Of a stretch of DNA of 64,000 nt, positions 62,608-64,000 are shown in pieces; positions within the stretch are counted from its first letter, which is position 1, and each line of letters begins with the position of its first letter. The notes under the pieces were generated by a model. That model had not been told where the DNA came from. It did not search any database and saw nothing but the letters and a program-made list of their open reading frames with translations. This stretch comes from Gammaproteobacteria bacterium (GTDB lineage: Bacteria; Pseudomonadota; Gammaproteobacteria; Thiohalobacterales; Thiohalobacteraceae): contig JAHJQQ010000043.1 of the NCBI GenBank assembly GCA_018819175.1, positions 1 through 64,000 on the forward strand, in the 5' to 3' direction. The position numbers and the translations under genes are program-made.

Positions 62608-63270
62608 ATGCCGAACCTGCCCAGCTGGAAAGAGCTCTTCCCGGAGCAGCAGACCGATGCCGAGCTGGATACGGTACTGGCTCGCGCTCAGTGCCTGAAC
62701 TTACCGGCCGGGATGCGCGTGTTCATTCCCGGCGCCACGTGTGAAAACTACCTGCTTGTGGGGCGCGGCCGTGTGCGAGTGCAACTCCTGACAGCCGGTG
62801 GCCGCGAAGTGGTGCTGTATCACGTTGGCGAGGGTGACTCCTGTGTGCTGACAACCTCTTGCCTGCTTGGCGCCAGCACCTATCCCGCTGAAGGCATAAC
62901 GGAAACAGAGGTAATGGCCTTTACACTCTCGGCGAGGGATTTCAACCAGGGATTGGATACCTCACCGGGGTTCCGACATTTCGTCTTTGCCAATCTGGGC
63001 CGACGTTTGTCCGAAGTCATCGTACGCATGGAGCAGGTCGCGTTCGCGCCCATTGATGCGCGCCTGGCCAGCTGCCTGCTGACCCTCGCCGGACAGCAAG
63101 GGCATCTGGAGTTGACGCATCAGACCCTGGCGGTGGAATTGGGTTCTGCACGTGAGGTCATCTCGCGGCATTTGAAACGTTTCGAAGACCACGGCTGGGT
63201 GCGACTCGGCCGTGGCAACATTGAGGTGTTGGACTCTGCTGCACTCCAGGATATCGCCCGCCTGAGTTGA
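62608..63270 (+). CDS. Crp/Fnr-family transcriptional regulator
   Basis: A 220-residue DNA-binding protein. The N-terminal effector domain (about 20-125) has EDTD-like GATCENYLLVGRGRVRVQLL and GREVVLYHVGEGDSCVLTTS, then the dimer helix, then a winged helix (about 155-215) with LASCLLTLAGQQGHLELTHQ and ELGSAREVISRHLKRFEDHG recognition helix. No Fnr-type N-terminal cysteine cluster. Two starts are possible, GTG 62590 and ATG 62608; I use the ATG. The next gene, DUF2892, follows by 77 bases and may be its target. Confidence 0.88.
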   Translation: MPNLPSWKELFPEQQTDAELDTVLARAQCLNLPAGMRVFIPGATCENYLLVGRGRVRVQLLTAGGREVVLYHVGEGDSCVLTTSCLLGASTYPAEGITETEVMAFTLSARDFNQGLDTSPGFRHFVFANLGRRLSEVIVRMEQVAFAPIDARLASCLLTLAGQQGHLELTHQTLAVELGSAREVISRHLKRFEDHGWVRLGRGNIEVLDSAALQDIARLS

Positions 63271-63347
63271 CTGTGACTGAGTCACTGAAAGCCTTCGGCA
63301 TGCTGCAGCAAAATCGCTCCAGGCTGATCACATAAGGAGCTTCGGCA

Positions 63348-63536
63348 ATGACTTCGAACGTTGGCAGTATCGACCGCGCCCTGCGCATCATTCTTGGATT
63401 GGGACTCATCAGCATCGTGTTTATTGGCCCGCAGACGCCCTGGGGCTGGATCGGGGTCGTGCCCCTGATGACCGCGCTGCTGGGTTGGTGCCCTGCCTAT
63501 TCCCTGCTGGGTATCAAGACCTGCAAAACGTCGTAA
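63348..63536 (+). CDS. DUF2892 small membrane protein (YgaP-type)
   Basis: A 62-residue protein with two hydrophobic segments (about 10-26 and 33-50) and the family pattern SIDRALRIILGLGLIS at the start and GWCPAYSLLGIKTCKTS at the end. Related to the membrane part of YgaP. Often coupled to sulfur-regulated operons; here it follows a Crp-type regulator. GGAG lies 10 bases before the ATG. Confidence 0.9.
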   Translation: MTSNVGSIDRALRIILGLGLISIVFIGPQTPWGWIGVVPLMTALLGWCPAYSLLGIKTCKTS

Positions 63537-63543
63537 ACTGAAC

Positions 63544-63561
63544 GGGGCGGATCACCGCCCC
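63544..63561. terminator. GC hairpin between convergent genes
   Basis: GGGGCGG (63544-63550) pairs with CCGCCCC (63555-63561) around ATCA, 7 bases after the DUF2892 stop. No T-tract, so a weak terminator for both directions. Confidence 0.55.
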
Positions 63562-63564
63562 GCC

Positions 63565-63897
63565 TCAGCCCCAATCCAACTCAACGCTGTACTCATCACC
63601 GTCCTCCTCAACATGGAGGGCGTTCAGTCCGGGCGCGTGTTGCGCCAGATAGCGGCACAGCATGGAAATGCCGCGACTGTCATTGATCATCAAGGCTTCC
63701 AACAGCTGACCAATGACAAACTGTGTGCGTTGGTCCTGAGTGGGACTGTGCAAGCGTTCACCGTTGAAAGTGATGCCACGATCCATATCGTCCTGCATGC
63801 GTTGCACATAAGCGAACTGCATACGCGCCAGGCCTTCGCGCTTGTCGAATACATGCGTCTCGGCGCCACTGACAAAAATACGCAGCTTGTCAGCCAT
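63565..63897 (-). CDS. Small conserved protein, function unknown
   Basis: A 110-residue acidic protein (LRIFVSGAETHVFDKREGLA, MQFAYVQRMQDDMDRGITF, and C-terminal GLNALHVEEDGDEYSVELDW). It looks like a small alpha/beta domain without membrane helix. No motif recognised. Its start lies 7 bases downstream of the stop of the next, partial gene, so they are probably one operon. Confidence 0.75.
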   Translation of the reverse strand: MADKLRIFVSGAETHVFDKREGLARMQFAYVQRMQDDMDRGITFNGERLHSPTQDQRTQFVIGQLLEALMINDSRGISMLCRYLAQHAPGLNALHVEEDGDEYSVELDWG

Positions 63898-63904
63898 ACT
63901 GGAC

Positions 63905-64000
63905 TCAGTTCTCGACCTGCGGCTTCATGAATTCAACTTTGATTTCCTTGGCGTAGGCACGATCGAAAACCAGATCGAAGGTCAGCTGCCCATCATGAGT
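63905..64000 (-). CDS. C-terminal end of an unidentified protein
   Basis: Thirty-one residues up to TGA, reading THDGQLTFDLVFDRAYAKEI and ending FMKPQVEN. The start and most of the gene are outside the window. Not enough to name the product; it ends 7 bases before the start of the 63565-63897 gene on the same strand. Confidence 0.6.
   Translation of the reverse strand, partial: THDGQLTFDLVFDRAYAKEIKVEFMKPQVEN

Overview
The window looks like chromosome of a sulfur-oxidising gammaproteobacterium related to the Chromatiales. The evidence is a tRNA-Tyr/Gly/Thr-tuf operon of the gammaproteobacterial type, a probable sulfur-globule envelope protein (25096-25560), a DsrC with both redox cysteines (54684-54986), a persulfide-dioxygenase-type hydrolase beside a cyclic-nucleotide/rhodanese fusion (33144-35174), a 3-mercaptopyruvate sulfurtransferase-like protein (14295-15146) and several small redox proteins. 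The taxon is an inference; no rRNA is present.

Layout. 1-777: 5' end of tuf with three upstream tRNA genes and their promoter, all on the minus strand. 957-7307: ugd, a membrane protein of unknown role, a YbaK-type deacylase, a Nudix hydrolase, TerC, a zinc peptidase, and an EamA exporter. 7633-14233: a minus-strand run with a GIDE/LemA pair, mug and an RluA-type pseudouridine synthase, the methionine-salvage genes mtnB-mtnD-mtnC, and a ROK sugar kinase. 14295-18337: sulfurtransferase, Uma2 nuclease, YhdH/AcuI reductase and ispG. 18605-24708: an accessory segment with a short tyrosine recombinase, a 1580-residue RHS protein and a small overlapping gene that is the likely immunity gene. 25096-35696: sulfur-globule protein, RNA-binding and metallo-hydrolase genes, purT and the sulfur-metabolism pair. 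35865-44601: ygiQ, small conserved genes, a 2Fe-2S reductase, a pair of paralogous four-cysteine proteins, Rieske protein, arfB, msrB. 44640-51894: glycerol-3-phosphate genes (glpD, ugpQ-like, FGGY kinase), SlyD-like isomerase, folE, selO and an inositol-monophosphatase family gene. 51903-64000: PilZ, DsrC, zapE, peroxiredoxin, trhO, xthA, a YbaK-HDOD fusion, phosphoesterase, Crp/Fnr regulator and small proteins.

How genes work together. Translationally coupled pairs (4-base or shorter overlaps) are mtnB-mtnD, RluA-mug, ugpQ-glpD, selO-IMPase and RHS-immunity. The methionine-salvage run covers the dehydratase, enolase-phosphatase and dioxygenase steps, but mtnA, mtnK and mtnP are not here. 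The sulfur genes are scattered rather than in one operon.

The most striking system is the RHS locus: a secreted RHS shell carrying calcium-binding thrombospondin-3-like and dockerin-like modules before its core, a seven-cysteine C-terminal tip, and an A/T-richer partner gene overlapping its stop codon. The intergenic spaces also hold at least seven kinds of palindromic or inverted repeats; two of these kinds occur twice or more in the window.
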